Source: JBDKTH01 sp964558295 (lineage in GTDB: Bacteria > Planctomycetota > Planctomycetia > Pirellulales > Thermoguttaceae). From it: a DNA stretch of 36,478 bases. The stretch lies in the NCBI GenBank assembly GCA_964558295.1, contig CAZLDQ010000028.1:1-36478 (forward strand), in the 5' to 3' direction. This document shows positions 1 to 8,746 of this stretch, piece by piece (within the stretch, counting starts at the first letter, position 1; each line of letters opens with the position of its first letter). The translations under genes and the position numbers were made by a program. Below the pieces are notes generated by a model. It ran no database searches, had not been told where the DNA came from, and was given only the letters and a program-made list of their open reading frames with translations.

Positions 1-162
1 TCCTATTGACGTTTCTCGCTCACCGCCACTGCGCGCAAAAGCTGACGTGCACCCGAAATCCGGGACGTCGCGTTGCCGAGGTTGCTTTGCGAATGGCCCA
101 AGCGTAGTATTTGGTCTTCTTGCAGTGAGTCAAGGCTCAGAATCCCCCTTGTGTGTCGATTA

Positions 163-561
163 ATGAAACCTCCTGACGGCCAAGACTTCCAGGCTCAATT
201 TGCCAAGCAGCGTCAAGCTGCCGAGCGACTTGGCGTGCCTGCGGTACATCACCACATCTTTTTATGTTGCGATCAGACCGTACCAAACTGCTGCGACAAG
301 GAACGTGGGTTGGTGGCCTGGAATTATCTCAAGAAACGTCTTGCCGAGCTTGGTTTAACCGGGCAAGACGGGGTATATCGGACCAAGGCTAATTGCCTGC
401 GAATCTGCACCGGCGGACCGATTGCGGTTGTCTATCCCGAAGGGGCTTGGTATGGTCACTGTGATCCGCCCGTTTTGGAACGGATCATTCAGGAGCATCT
501 GATTGGCGGACAAATCGTCACACCGTATCTGATCACCCAGCGACCACTTCGAGCGGAATAG
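163..561 (+). CDS. (2Fe-2S) ferredoxin, thioredoxin-like fold
   Basis: A 132-residue soluble protein that matches the pattern of thioredoxin-fold [2Fe-2S] ferredoxins (COG3411 type). Cysteines 35/36 and 43/44 lie in an N-terminal CC-x6-CC cluster. A second pair, C78 and C82, sits in NCLRICTGGP and is followed by the typical VVYPEGAWY strand. Four of these cysteines should hold one iron-sulfur cluster. The C-terminal 'I-x3-HLIGG' helix is also family-like. The likely role is electron transfer, partner unknown. The open frame extends upstream to 73, but the residues before the ATG at 163 are rich in Cys/Arg/Ser and unlike the family, so 163 is chosen. No clear Shine-Dalgarno is visible. The gene stands alone ahead of mutM. 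The family call is from recognised motifs only. Confidence 0.8.
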   Translation: MKPPDGQDFQAQFAKQRQAAERLGVPAVHHHIFLCCDQTVPNCCDKERGLVAWNYLKKRLAELGLTGQDGVYRTKANCLRICTGGPIAVVYPEGAWYGHCDPPVLERIIQEHLIGGQIVTPYLITQRPLRAE

Positions 562-868
562 GCGGGTTGCTCCCTGGCCCTTGAGTCCGTATCGTAGAGG
601 GGGCAACGCGGCCGGGACGATGTCGGCGATTCCGCCATCGCATTCGCAGCGACCGCGGCCGGGCATTGCAGGCGTGCGGCGTGCTTGCCGACGGCTTGTT
701 TTTTTGCCCTGTTTGCCATGACGTGGCTCCGAGGCGACCGTTACTTCCACGAGGCCAAACCTCGATACCTTTACGACGTTCATCCGTGCCAGCCAAGACT
801 CGCCCTCTCGGCAACTCGGCTGGCCAAAAGTGACTTGTTCAAGGAACTACTAGCCTCCTCTTTTTTCG
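562..868. other. gene-free spacer upstream of mutM
   Basis: About 300 bases between the ferredoxin and mutM. Short open frames exist here on both strands, but they are Arg/Pro-rich and look like overlaps of G+C-rich noise. A T-run lies near 699-706, downstream of a weak GC-rich inverted repeat, and could end the ferredoxin transcript. No convincing promoter is seen. Confidence 0.4.
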
Positions 869-1714
869 ATGCCTGAGCTTCCTGAAGCAGAAACGATGCG
901 GCGAGGCGTCACGTGTGTCACTGGCTCGACAATCAAAACGGTCGAGTATATCCGGTCAAAGCTACGGCCACTGAAGATTGTCCCTTCGCTCAAGGTCCTA
1001 CGCCAGCACGCCAAAGGGCGGAAGATCGAGTCGGTCGGCCGGGTCGGAAAGCGGGTGGTGTTCGAATTGGACTCTGATGAGCGGATCGTGATCGAACCAC
1101 GAATGACCGGGCTTGTGCTGCTGGCCGATCCACCCGATAAAACCCACCTCCGTTTGGTATTTCACTTGAGCGGTGGGACACAGACACGTCTCTTGTTCTG
1201 GGATTCTCGCGGTCTGGGCGTGGTGCACCTCTTGTCGCCTGAGCAGTTCGCCCTGACCCTCGGGCCGAACAAACTGGGACCGGATGCCCTGGAGATCTCC
1301 ATCGAAACGCTACGTGCGCGTCTTGACGCAAGCAGCCGGGCCATTAAGGTGGCCCTGTTAGACCAACACAGCCTGGCAGGCATCGGCAATCTCTACGCCT
1401 CGGAGATACTCCACCGCGCAAGGTTGCATCCCACGTTGCCCTGTAACCAGATTCGACCAGCCCAGTGGCTCCGCCTGCACGCAGCCATACGGGAGGTACT
1501 CGAAGAGGCCATCCGACACCAGGGGTCTACCCTCGCGGACGGAACCTACCGCAACGCCCAGAACGAGGCTGGAGGCTTTCAATCTCTCCATCGTGTCTAC
1601 CAGCGGACTGGTCAGCGTTGCCTTCAATGCGGCCAGGGCGAGATCGTCCATATCGTTCAGGCTCAACGCTCGACGTTCTACTGTCCGGTTTGCCAGAAGC
1701 CGCCGTCCCCCTAA
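869..1714 (+). CDS. mutM: Formamidopyrimidine-DNA glycosylase (Fpg/MutM)
   Basis: Base-excision-repair enzyme that removes oxidised purines such as 8-oxoguanine and FapyG and nicks the abasic site. The 281 residues match family length. The N-terminus MPELPEAE supplies the processed Pro2 nucleophile, with Glu3 and Glu6 of the active site. Lys61 in GRVGKR aligns with E. coli Lys57. The helix-two-turn-helix motif reads LAGIGNLYASEILHRARLHP. The C-terminal zinc finger has Cys251, 254, 272 and 275 and the conserved QRSTFYC arginine. The inter-pair spacing is 17 residues where the E. coli enzyme has 16. Position 7 is Ala where Val is common (MPELPEVE). The MPELPE start fixes the initiation codon at 869, since Pro2 must follow the first Met. 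It stands between unrelated genes and looks like its own unit. Confidence 0.95.
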   Translation: MPELPEAETMRRGVTCVTGSTIKTVEYIRSKLRPLKIVPSLKVLRQHAKGRKIESVGRVGKRVVFELDSDERIVIEPRMTGLVLLADPPDKTHLRLVFHLSGGTQTRLLFWDSRGLGVVHLLSPEQFALTLGPNKLGPDALEISIETLRARLDASSRAIKVALLDQHSLAGIGNLYASEILHRARLHPTLPCNQIRPAQWLRLHAAIREVLEEAIRHQGSTLADGTYRNAQNEAGGFQSLHRVYQRTGQRCLQCGQGEIVHIVQAQRSTFYCPVCQKPPSP

Positions 1715-1789
1715 AGCGTCTGTCCGTTTCTCTGGTGGCCATCCCCTTTCCTGCTGTATGCATGATTTTCGGCATTCGCCTCCCATGAG

Positions 1790-1818
1790 TTGACACACCC
1801 ACTATCGCGGGCTCTACT
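1790..1818 (+). promoter_or_regulatory. candidate sigma-70-type promoter for the CxxCH protein
   Basis: A perfect TTGACA (1790-1795) is followed by 17 bases and TCTACT (1813-1818). Transcription would start near 1825, giving a leader of about 87 bases. It was read by eye against the sigma-70 consensus. Confidence 0.45.
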
Positions 1819-1911
1819 GGAGATGTGTTCACTCATGCCGAGGCACACTTGGTGGCCGGTGTCCCCAAACGCCGGTACGACAATGGCATCACAATACAGG
1901 GAGATCCAACC

Positions 1912-2316
1912 ATGAGAAGACCTGCTCTGTCTGGGGTGGCGGGGTTGTTCGTCCTTGCCCTACTTGTCGGTCCAGCCGCCCAACCGGCAAAGGCCGTCAA
2001 GCAATTCCGCGACGCTTTCATCGCAAAATATGTGAAGCCTGACAGTTCCGATGCCAAGGACAAGGCTTTCGCAGCAGCCGTGGAAACGGCCAAATGCAAT
2101 CTCTGTCATGCGGGCAAGAGCAAGAAGGACCGCAATCCTTATGGGGTAGCCTTAGACGAGTTGCTTGATCGGAAGACAGACAAGGACGACAAGGCCAAGA
2201 TCGCCGCAGCCTTAGACAAGGCGGCCGAAGTGAAATCCGACGCTAACGACCCCGGTTCGCCCACGTTCGGCCAGCTGATTTCCGATGGCAAGCTCCCCTA
2301 CCCTCTGGAAAAATGA
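1912..2316 (+). CDS. Small exported CxxCH (cytochrome c-like) protein
   Basis: A 134-residue protein with an N-terminal signal peptide (basic MRRPAL, hydrophobic VAGLFVLALLV, AQPAKA cleavage region). One haem-attachment motif CNLCH lies at 62-66, followed by KSKKDRNPYG. This suggests a small periplasmic monohaem c-type cytochrome. The remainder is rich in Lys/Asp/Ala and looks helical. The mature part has no methionine and no second histidine, so no canonical distal haem ligand can be named; a Lys ligand or five-coordinate haem is possible, or the motif may not bind haem. The start at 1912 is chosen over 1825 because AGGGAGA (1898-1904) sits 7 bases upstream and the signal peptide begins here. 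A strong terminator follows, so the gene appears monocistronic. Specific function unknown. Confidence 0.75.
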   Translation: MRRPALSGVAGLFVLALLVGPAAQPAKAVKQFRDAFIAKYVKPDSSDAKDKAFAAAVETAKCNLCHAGKSKKDRNPYGVALDELLDRKTDKDDKAKIAAALDKAAEVKSDANDPGSPTFGQLISDGKLPYPLEK

Positions 2317-2342
2317 CATCCGCAGGAGTGGCCCACTCTTCC

Positions 2343-2374
2343 AAGAGCCGAACACGCTGCACCGGCTCTTTTTT
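2343..2374 (+). terminator. Rho-independent terminator after the CxxCH gene
   Basis: Perfect 8-bp stem AAGAGCCG/CGGCTCTT (2343-2350 with 2363-2370), 12-base loop, then a continuing T-run. It lies 26 bases after the stop codon. Confidence 0.85.
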
Positions 2375-2452
2375 ATTGCAATGCAAATCATCCCAAGCAT
2401 TTGGAAGAACACGAGTTGCGTTCAGCCCGTGCATTCGGTGGCAATTGGAGAA

Positions 2453-2480
2453 TTGCCGCGGCATCTTCCCTGCATATAAT
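2453..2480 (+). promoter_or_regulatory. candidate promoter of the DUF1501 gene
   Basis: TTGCCG (2453-2458), 16 bases, then a perfect TATAAT (2475-2480). The predicted start near 2487 leaves a leader of roughly 64 bases before the ATG at 2551. It also argues against initiation at the upstream TTG at 2401. Confidence 0.55.
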
Positions 2481-2550
2481 GTCACACCAGCTTGGAATAT
2501 TTCAAAGTCTGCGCCGTTCGTTGCCTTCAAGCGATCCCAGGGAGATGCCC

Positions 2551-3774
2551 ATGAAAACGTCGGAACGCAAACAGACCTTGCCGATCACTCGCCGTCGTTT
2601 TCTGCGAGAATCGGCCGCAGGGCTCGGAGCCGTCGCCTTCGGACCGCTGCGGGCCGAGCCGGCCGCTGCTTCGCGGGCCTCGGCGCCTTCGGCTCGTCCT
2701 GTTGTGCCTCGAGCAAAGAGTGTTATCTTTCTGTTCATGGCAGGCGGACCGTCGCACGTCGATCTGTTCGATCCCAAGCCGACCCTGAACAAGTTGGACG
2801 GTCACCTTATGCCTGAATCGGTCGTCCGGGACGATCGGTTCGCCTTCCTCCGTGGAAGGCCGAGGATTCTCGGTTCGCCGTTTACGTTCCGCCGGCACGG
2901 ACAATCAGGCACCGCGCTATCGGAGCTGTTGCCACATCTGGCGGAAGTGGTTGACGACTTGGCACTCATCCGTTCGATGCATACCGCCGCGCACCATCAT
3001 GCGCCGGCCCAATTGCTCTTCCACACAGGAAGCGTCGACTTCGGCCAGCCAAGCCTCGGGGCGTGGGCAAGCTACGGGTTGCAACGATGTGTACCGGATT
3101 TCCCAAGCTTCGCCTTCCTCCTATCGGGCGGCGGACGACCGGCAGCCGGCACGGGCTGCTGGGGACACGGTTTCCTACCGGTCAACTGTCAAGGCGTTGG
3201 CCTTGGGGATTTAGAACTCGCCAGAGAGTCGGCGGCGGACCGGGCGATGTATGGTGCCGAGCCGGGCCAAACGTCGTTTGCCAACAACTGCCTTCTGGCA
3301 CGGCGACTTGTCGAGCGAGGCGTTCCCTTTGTCGAAATCGCTCACCGCGGGTGGGATACGCACGGTACAGACTCGCGCGACGATCTTCTCCACGCCCTGC
3401 CCGAGTATTGCCGACAGACAGACCGCGCGACGGCCGCCCTGATCAAGGATCTGAAACAACGGGGGCTGCTCGACTCGACGCTTGTCGTCTGGGCCGGCGA
3501 GTTTGGCCGTACCCCGATGCGCCAGCAGTCGGAGGGGGCAACATTCCTCGGACGTGATCACCATCCCCATGCCTTTTCGATTTGGATGGCCGGCGGCGGG
3601 ATTCGTCCGGGGATTACCCTGGGCCAGACCGATGAGTTTGGCTACCGCGTCATCGAGGACGAAGTCCGACCAGCCGACCTGCGGGCAACGATCCTTCACT
3701 GTCTCGGACTGGATGCCCAGTGTTTGCGCAATGGCCTGACCAACGGCCGGGTCATCCAAAAACTATTAGCTTGA
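2551..3774 (+). CDS. DUF1501 family protein, Tat-exported
   Basis: A 407-residue protein of the DUF1501 family, which belongs to the alkaline-phosphatase/sulfatase-like fold and is very abundant in planctomycetes; its biochemical role is unknown. A twin-arginine signal is present: T-R-R-R-F-L at residues 13-18, followed by a hydrophobic Ala/Gly stretch, so it should be exported folded. Family hallmarks are MAGGPSHVDLFDPKP near the mature N-terminus, THGTDSRDD after EIAHRGWD, WAGEFGRTP, and GRDHHPHAFSIWMAGGGI; the Asp/His residues are plausible metal ligands. The start is set at 2551 because AGGGAG (2539-2544) lies 6 bases upstream, whereas the ATG at 2545 abuts it. In planctomycetes this gene usually pairs with a DUF1549/DUF1553 cytochrome-type partner; none is next to it here. 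It converges with the S46 peptidase gene. Confidence 0.88.
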   Translation: MKTSERKQTLPITRRRFLRESAAGLGAVAFGPLRAEPAAASRASAPSARPVVPRAKSVIFLFMAGGPSHVDLFDPKPTLNKLDGHLMPESVVRDDRFAFLRGRPRILGSPFTFRRHGQSGTALSELLPHLAEVVDDLALIRSMHTAAHHHAPAQLLFHTGSVDFGQPSLGAWASYGLQRCVPDFPSFAFLLSGGGRPAAGTGCWGHGFLPVNCQGVGLGDLELARESAADRAMYGAEPGQTSFANNCLLARRLVERGVPFVEIAHRGWDTHGTDSRDDLLHALPEYCRQTDRATAALIKDLKQRGLLDSTLVVWAGEFGRTPMRQQSEGATFLGRDHHPHAFSIWMAGGGIRPGITLGQTDEFGYRVIEDEVRPADLRATILHCLGLDAQCLRNGLTNGRVIQKLLA

Positions 3775-3817
3775 ATTGGGCCACTCCGATTCAGCCGGTA
3801 GATCGAGAGCAATATGG

Positions 3818-5902
3818 TTACCGGCGGAGTTCCTCTACGAGTCGATTGGCGTTGTAGACCTTGGAGAGCGTTTCCAGAATCCCGCGGGAATCGACAGCAA
3901 TCGCACGACCCTGCTCCTCGGTGTAGACAAAGTCCCAGACGAGCGACTGCAGATTCCCGTCGAAGATGATCCCGACAATCTCTCCCTTGCGGTTGACCAC
4001 TGGACTGCCGGAGTTGCCGCCGATGATGTCAGGCGTGGCGACAAAGTTCAACGGCGTGTCCAAAACGAGAGCGTTCTTGTGTTCCAGCCAACTTCTGGGC
4101 AACGCGAACGGGGCCCGGGAACCGTGCACCTCCGCATGATGGTATGCGCCACCAAGGGTCGTCCAGGGCGGAAGCCGCCGGCCTTGGTCCCGATAGCCCT
4201 TCACTTGGCCAAACGCCAGACGAAGCGTGAACGTGGCATCCGGATAGGTGTCGGTGCCGAGCACGGCAAACCGGGCATCGGCCAGTCGGGCATAAGCCTG
4301 GCGCATCGGCTCGTCGACCTTTTCTTCATAGGTCTTACGAAGCGCGCGTGCCGGCCCATCAACCAATCGAGCCAGTTGGATCATCGGATCGTCGGACTCC
4401 TCGATCGCCTTTTTTCCCCCTTCGGCCAGCTTCCGGCGCACGGCAACGTCGGCCAAACGTGTTCCTTCGAGCAACGACGCGGCTCGCTCCTGGGGTGACT
4501 TGCCGGCCAACACTTTGCGCACCAGGTCGTTGTCGGCCCCAGCCAATTCTATGTACATTCCCAACGAATCGCCCAGTTTCACCATCTCCAGGTCTGAGTA
4601 GATCGGGGCGGGAGAGAAGAGATATTGTTTGAGTGATTCCAGGTTCGACTCGCGATACTCGCGCAACCGTTCAGTGTTCGGCTTTGCGCTTTCCTCCGCC
4701 AAACGCACAAGCACACGCGCGATGGAAAACAGTTCCGTATTGAATGCGCTGCCATCCTCCAAGAGATCATAGGCAAAGTAGAAGGTACTCCATTCTCGCA
4801 GGGCCGTGACCACATCGCCCCAGGCATTGCCCACGGCGGCCTTCAACTCGGCACGCTGGTTGACCGCCTCGCGCAGAGTCTTCTCTTCCGCCCGCTTGAG
4901 ATTCATTACCGCTGGGTCCTGCAAGCCGGCCAGTTCGCCGAGGCGGGCTTTTCTCGCGTTTTGCAGGCCAAACAGTTCATCTTTGGCCCGCCGGGCGTTT
5001 TCCGGGCTCCGTTCGCTGTAGGTGCGAAGAAGTACCTCGCGACGGCGGATCTTGTCGAGTGAGTAAGGAAACACTCGATCGCGCAGGTATTCGAGATGGG
5101 CGACCGTGTTGAGCCGATCGGTATGCCCGGGATGGCCGGAAACAAAGACCAAGTCGCCCTCTGCGGCCCCCTCCTCGCTCCACTTCAAGTACTGCGACAC
5201 CTTGGCCGGCTTACCATCCTCATAGGCCCGAAAGAAGCAGACGTCCAGATCGAAGCGGGGATACTCGAAATTATCCGGATCACCGCCAAAGAAGGCAATC
5301 GCCTGCTCCGGGGCGAAAACCAAACGCACGTCGGTGTACTTTTTGTAGCGATAGAGGTGATAGACGGCGCCGCGGTAAAGAGTCACCACGTCGCTGCGCA
5401 AACCGGTCCGGTCAAGCGACTCCTTTTCAATCGTGTTCATCGCCGCTCGGCGGGCCTTCTGGGCGTCAGCCGGGGACATCTCCGGTTTAACCGCCGCCTT
5501 GACTCGCTCGGTAACGTCTTCGATGCTCACCAGCACGTTCAGCTCGAGATCCACGCACTTGAGCTCTTCCTCAGGCGTTCGAGCGGAGTAGCCATTGGCC
5601 AACAAGTCGCGGTCGGCCGAGCTGAGTTTCTGGAGAGCGTCGGCGCCGACGTGATGGTTGGTCATGACCAGCCCGTCGGCCGATACAAACGAGCCCGAAC
5701 CGCCGCTATTGAAGCGAACCGACGCTTGTTGAAGGTGAAGGAGCCACTGGTCGCTCGCCTCAAAGCTGTACTTCGTTTCCAGCAGCTTGCGCGGTGGATC
5801 GTTGAACAACCACATGCCTTCATCACCATAAAGCGAGGTCTGCCTGACGGCGAGAAGTCCCAAAGCCAGCAGAAGGAGCCGGACGACTTGCAGCATTTTC
5901 AT
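3818..5902 (-). CDS. S46 family dipeptidyl-peptidase (DPP7/DPP11-like)
   Basis: A secreted serine peptidase of MEROPS family S46 that releases dipeptides from the N-terminus of oligopeptides in the periplasm. Of 694 residues, the first 26 form a signal peptide. The mature start GDEGMW is a family signature. The chymotrypsin-type triad is visible as His84 (MTNHHV), Asp220 (FDLDVCFF) and Ser631 (GGNSGSPV). Position 649, 18 residues after the serine, is Gly (IIFDGN). The equivalent site (673 in DPP11) is Arg in Asp/Glu-specific DPP11 and Gly in DPP7, so hydrophobic P1 preference is predicted. The start is supported by AAAGGA six bases upstream. It lies 33 bases downstream of the OPT transporter gene on the same strand, implying co-transcription and a peptide-feeding role. 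Confidence 0.92.
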   Translation of the reverse strand: MKMLQVVRLLLLALGLLAVRQTSLYGDEGMWLFNDPPRKLLETKYSFEASDQWLLHLQQASVRFNSGGSGSFVSADGLVMTNHHVGADALQKLSSADRDLLANGYSARTPEEELKCVDLELNVLVSIEDVTERVKAAVKPEMSPADAQKARRAAMNTIEKESLDRTGLRSDVVTLYRGAVYHLYRYKKYTDVRLVFAPEQAIAFFGGDPDNFEYPRFDLDVCFFRAYEDGKPAKVSQYLKWSEEGAAEGDLVFVSGHPGHTDRLNTVAHLEYLRDRVFPYSLDKIRRREVLLRTYSERSPENARRAKDELFGLQNARKARLGELAGLQDPAVMNLKRAEEKTLREAVNQRAELKAAVGNAWGDVVTALREWSTFYFAYDLLEDGSAFNTELFSIARVLVRLAEESAKPNTERLREYRESNLESLKQYLFSPAPIYSDLEMVKLGDSLGMYIELAGADNDLVRKVLAGKSPQERAASLLEGTRLADVAVRRKLAEGGKKAIEESDDPMIQLARLVDGPARALRKTYEEKVDEPMRQAYARLADARFAVLGTDTYPDATFTLRLAFGQVKGYRDQGRRLPPWTTLGGAYHHAEVHGSRAPFALPRSWLEHKNALVLDTPLNFVATPDIIGGNSGSPVVNRKGEIVGIIFDGNLQSLVWDFVYTEEQGRAIAVDSRGILETLSKVYNANRLVEELRR

Positions 5903-5935
5903 TGGCTATCCTTTCCGATTCAGCATCCAATAGAA

Positions 5936-8536
5936 TCATGTCGTATTCATCCACCGCCCAAGCCCCACGAGCGTCAGGACCAGCACCAGGAGCGAAAACG
6001 CAGCCAACGCCGGCCATTCTCGCTGCGGAAGCCGCAGGCGGGTCCCACGTGGTAACGTTTCGGGCATCTTGAGCTTCTCCGCATTGAGATCATACAACAG
6101 CGGAGCACGCAACGCTTTGCCCAAGGTCGCCTCGGCCACATCACCGAGGAATCGGTCTTGGGAAACCTGATAGGCTTGGTTCTTCGGCAACGCAAGTACC
6201 GTTCCCTGCGGTACGCGCACGTATTGGTAAAGCTGGTTCGCATTGAGCGAAGCAATCGTGTCGGCGCGTTGTTTCACTTCTTGTTTTTCACGTTCCGAAA
6301 TCGCTTTCCCACGCCATCCGAGGTCATGAACCGCCGCCTCGCGGTAGAGATCCCCCACCGGGAGCTCTTGAGCGGCCATGTACTGTCGATACTGCCAGGT
6401 GCTGAGCAGTCGGGGGATCTCGTCGGAGAACGAGAAGAAGGCGATCACTACGCCGCCGATTGCCCCCCCGGCAATATAGCCGGTTGAAAGCAACACGCCG
6501 GGGCTCATATCCGACTCCGACGCGCTGCGCACGCCGCCAGTGGCGGTGCGTCCCCATTTGTCGGCGACATAGCGGACCAAACCGCCGGCGAAAATCGGCG
6601 TCGACGCCGACAAAGGCAGGTAGACCCCCACGGCAAAAGGCAGCGAAGGAACACCGCAAAGCTCCAACACCACGGAGATCGACACGCCCAAGAGCACCAG
6701 CGTCCAAGGAAGTTTCTGGTTCAGAATCCCGTCGGTAATCAGCGACATCAGCCGAGCCTTGGGAGCTTTGAATTTCTCCACCATGGTGCCATCGTCGCGA
6801 TAGGTGAGCGTCCCGTTGATCCCCGGATCGACCAGGTAGCGGATCTGGCCCTCGTCGTTGACCAGGTATTTCCCCTGTGGCACGCCTTGCGGATTCCCTT
6901 CGTTGGCCCGCCAGACGTGGTAGAGCGTATCGTCGCCCGGGGCCTTCTCGCGATCGAGCAGTTCGGACACTGCAAGCGGTTGCTTCAGCTCGGGCAGATT
7001 TCTCATGGTATAGATCGTACTGGCATCATTCAATACCACCAGCACCCAGCCGATCACCAACGCCGACGATAGCGAGCCAACGAGAATCGCCCACTGCTGA
7101 TACTTGGGCGTAGCCCCGACCAGATAGCCGGTCTTCAGGTCTTGGGAGGTCGTACCGCCGTTGGACGAGGCCACACAGACAATCGCCGCCACGGTGAGGG
7201 CCATCAGGCGATAATGCGGCTCGGTCCAGCCGAGCAGCAGAAAGATCAGGCAAGTCAACAGTAGAGTGGCTACCGTCATTCCGGAAATCGGGTTCGACGA
7301 AGAGCCAATCTCGCCGGTCAGGCGAGATGAAACGGTGACGAACAGGAAGCCAAACAACACGATCAGCACAGCCCCGAGCAAGCTCCCAGCGACGGTTCCC
7401 ACAAGGCTAGCTTGGCTGAATAGCCCGCCCCAGAGCAGACTCCCCCAGATCGCCAACACCAGGAGTAGCCCTCCGGCACCGACAAAGGTCAGCGGCAAAT
7501 CGCGGTCGGTACGGCGTCCCAGGGGGGCTCCGACGAAAGGTCCCTGCTGTTCCACGGTGCGAACGTCGCGCAAGCCGGCTTTGATCGAAGCGAGGATCAG
7601 CGGCAAGGCCTGGAAGAGGCTGATGATCCCTCCGGCAGCCACCGCTCCGGCCCCGATGTAGAGCACATAGGCCCCCCAAAGGTCCTCTTCACTCATGTCT
7701 CGGATCAGCATCGTCCCCGGATAGAGTGGAGCAGCCAGCCCATCGCCAAAAAAGCGAATCGCAGGAATCATGACAAAAGAGGCCAACACGCCGCCGGCCA
7801 CCATCACCGACGAGATACGTGTGCCGATAATATACCCCACGCCGAGCAGAGCCGGGTTCACTTCGATCGCCGGCGTAGCCCCACAGAACCACTCCAGCGA
7901 CCGGCTGGCGGTGTCTTTCCACAACTTCAGCCCTTGCCAAAGAAACTGATAGAAGAAGGCAATGCCGAAACCGATGAAGACGGTCTTTGCACTCGTACCC
8001 CCCTGTTCCCCCACGACCAGTACATCGGCACAGGCGGTTCCCTCGGGATATCGGAGAACTCGGTGCTGCTTGACGATGAATGCCCGTCGCAGGGGAATCA
8101 TCATCAGGATGCCCAGCACACCGCCGAGGATGGAGACAACCATCACGCGGCCAATTTGCATCTCGAAGCCAAGCAGCATCAGGGCCGGCATGGTCACCCC
8201 CACGCCGAAGGCAATCGACTCGCCGGCAGAACCGGTCGTCTGCACAATGTTGTTCTCGAGGATCGTTGCCCGGCGCACACCCAAAACCCGCGACAACGCG
8301 CGGAATAAGGTAATCGAGAGCACGGCCACGGGAATCGAGGCCGAAACGGTCAATCCGACCTTAAGCACCAAATACAACGAGGAGGCACCAAAGACGATTC
8401 CCAACACGGCCCCAACCAGGACGGCCGACCAAGTAAATTCCGGAACCTCGGCCTGATCCGACACGTAAGGTTGATGGCTGGAGGGATCGTTCTCCTCGTC
8501 AGGGGGAGGAGGCTGTTGCGTCGAGCGTTCGGCCAC
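5936..8536 (-). CDS. OPT family oligopeptide transporter
   Basis: An 866-residue polytopic inner-membrane protein of the OPT superfamily, which imports oligopeptides (or metal chelates in the YSL branch). It opens with FTWSAVLVGAVLGIVFGASS, the usual first segment, and carries the TTGSAGESIAFG and MIPLRR family stretches; well over twelve hydrophobic segments can be counted. Two hydrophilic insertions are present: one before LMSLITDGILNQKLPW in the middle, and one of about 120 residues before the last segment. No ATG lies near the conserved N-terminus. A GTG at 8536 (VAERSTQQ) with GGGAG 8 bases upstream is the best start; the longer open frame back to 8962 would overlap the divergent SGNH gene and is not membrane-like. 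It is first in a two-gene operon with the S46 peptidase. The substrate is inferred, not shown. Confidence 0.88.
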   Translation of the reverse strand: MAERSTQQPPPPDEENDPSSHQPYVSDQAEVPEFTWSAVLVGAVLGIVFGASSLYLVLKVGLTVSASIPVAVLSITLFRALSRVLGVRRATILENNIVQTTGSAGESIAFGVGVTMPALMLLGFEMQIGRVMVVSILGGVLGILMMIPLRRAFIVKQHRVLRYPEGTACADVLVVGEQGGTSAKTVFIGFGIAFFYQFLWQGLKLWKDTASRSLEWFCGATPAIEVNPALLGVGYIIGTRISSVMVAGGVLASFVMIPAIRFFGDGLAAPLYPGTMLIRDMSEEDLWGAYVLYIGAGAVAAGGIISLFQALPLILASIKAGLRDVRTVEQQGPFVGAPLGRRTDRDLPLTFVGAGGLLLVLAIWGSLLWGGLFSQASLVGTVAGSLLGAVLIVLFGFLFVTVSSRLTGEIGSSSNPISGMTVATLLLTCLIFLLLGWTEPHYRLMALTVAAIVCVASSNGGTTSQDLKTGYLVGATPKYQQWAILVGSLSSALVIGWVLVVLNDASTIYTMRNLPELKQPLAVSELLDREKAPGDDTLYHVWRANEGNPQGVPQGKYLVNDEGQIRYLVDPGINGTLTYRDDGTMVEKFKAPKARLMSLITDGILNQKLPWTLVLLGVSISVVLELCGVPSLPFAVGVYLPLSASTPIFAGGLVRYVADKWGRTATGGVRSASESDMSPGVLLSTGYIAGGAIGGVVIAFFSFSDEIPRLLSTWQYRQYMAAQELPVGDLYREAAVHDLGWRGKAISEREKQEVKQRADTIASLNANQLYQYVRVPQGTVLALPKNQAYQVSQDRFLGDVAEATLGKALRAPLLYDLNAEKLKMPETLPRGTRLRLPQREWPALAAFSLLVLVLTLVGLGRWMNTT

Positions 8537-8737
8537 AAAGACGGCTCCCGAGCAAGAGTCCTGTTGCCGGCGGGACGAGTGAACGAGGTCCGACCCGCGC
8601 GAAGGGGCATTCCAAATCCGCTCTAAGGATACTCCCTGGAGCAGCAAGAAGGAAAGGGCTTCTGCGATACGGGACTTCCATCCCTTTCGACTGGTTTCCT
8701 CCCCCCTCTCTCTTTCCCGAGCTACCGTTTCGAGGTA

Positions 8738-8746
8738 TGCTATGCT
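8738..8746 (+). promoter_or_regulatory. candidate extended -10 promoter of the SGNH hydrolase gene
   Basis: TG (8738-8739), one base, then TATGCT (8741-8746). No good -35 hexamer is seen, as is common for extended -10 promoters. The leader would be about 60 bases. The 279-base divergent gap to the OPT start holds nothing else I can name. Confidence 0.3.

Noticed and set aside
685..876. 63-codon plus-strand open frame before mutM
   Set aside because: It overlaps the mutM start, has no ribosome site and no family resemblance.
2401..2550. Earlier TTG start for the DUF1501 protein
   Set aside because: It lies upstream of the TATAAT promoter and before the Tat signal; a ribosome site matches the ATG at 2551.
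5096..6055. 319-codon plus-strand open frame across the S46/OPT junction
   Set aside because: Antisense to both conserved genes, no motif.
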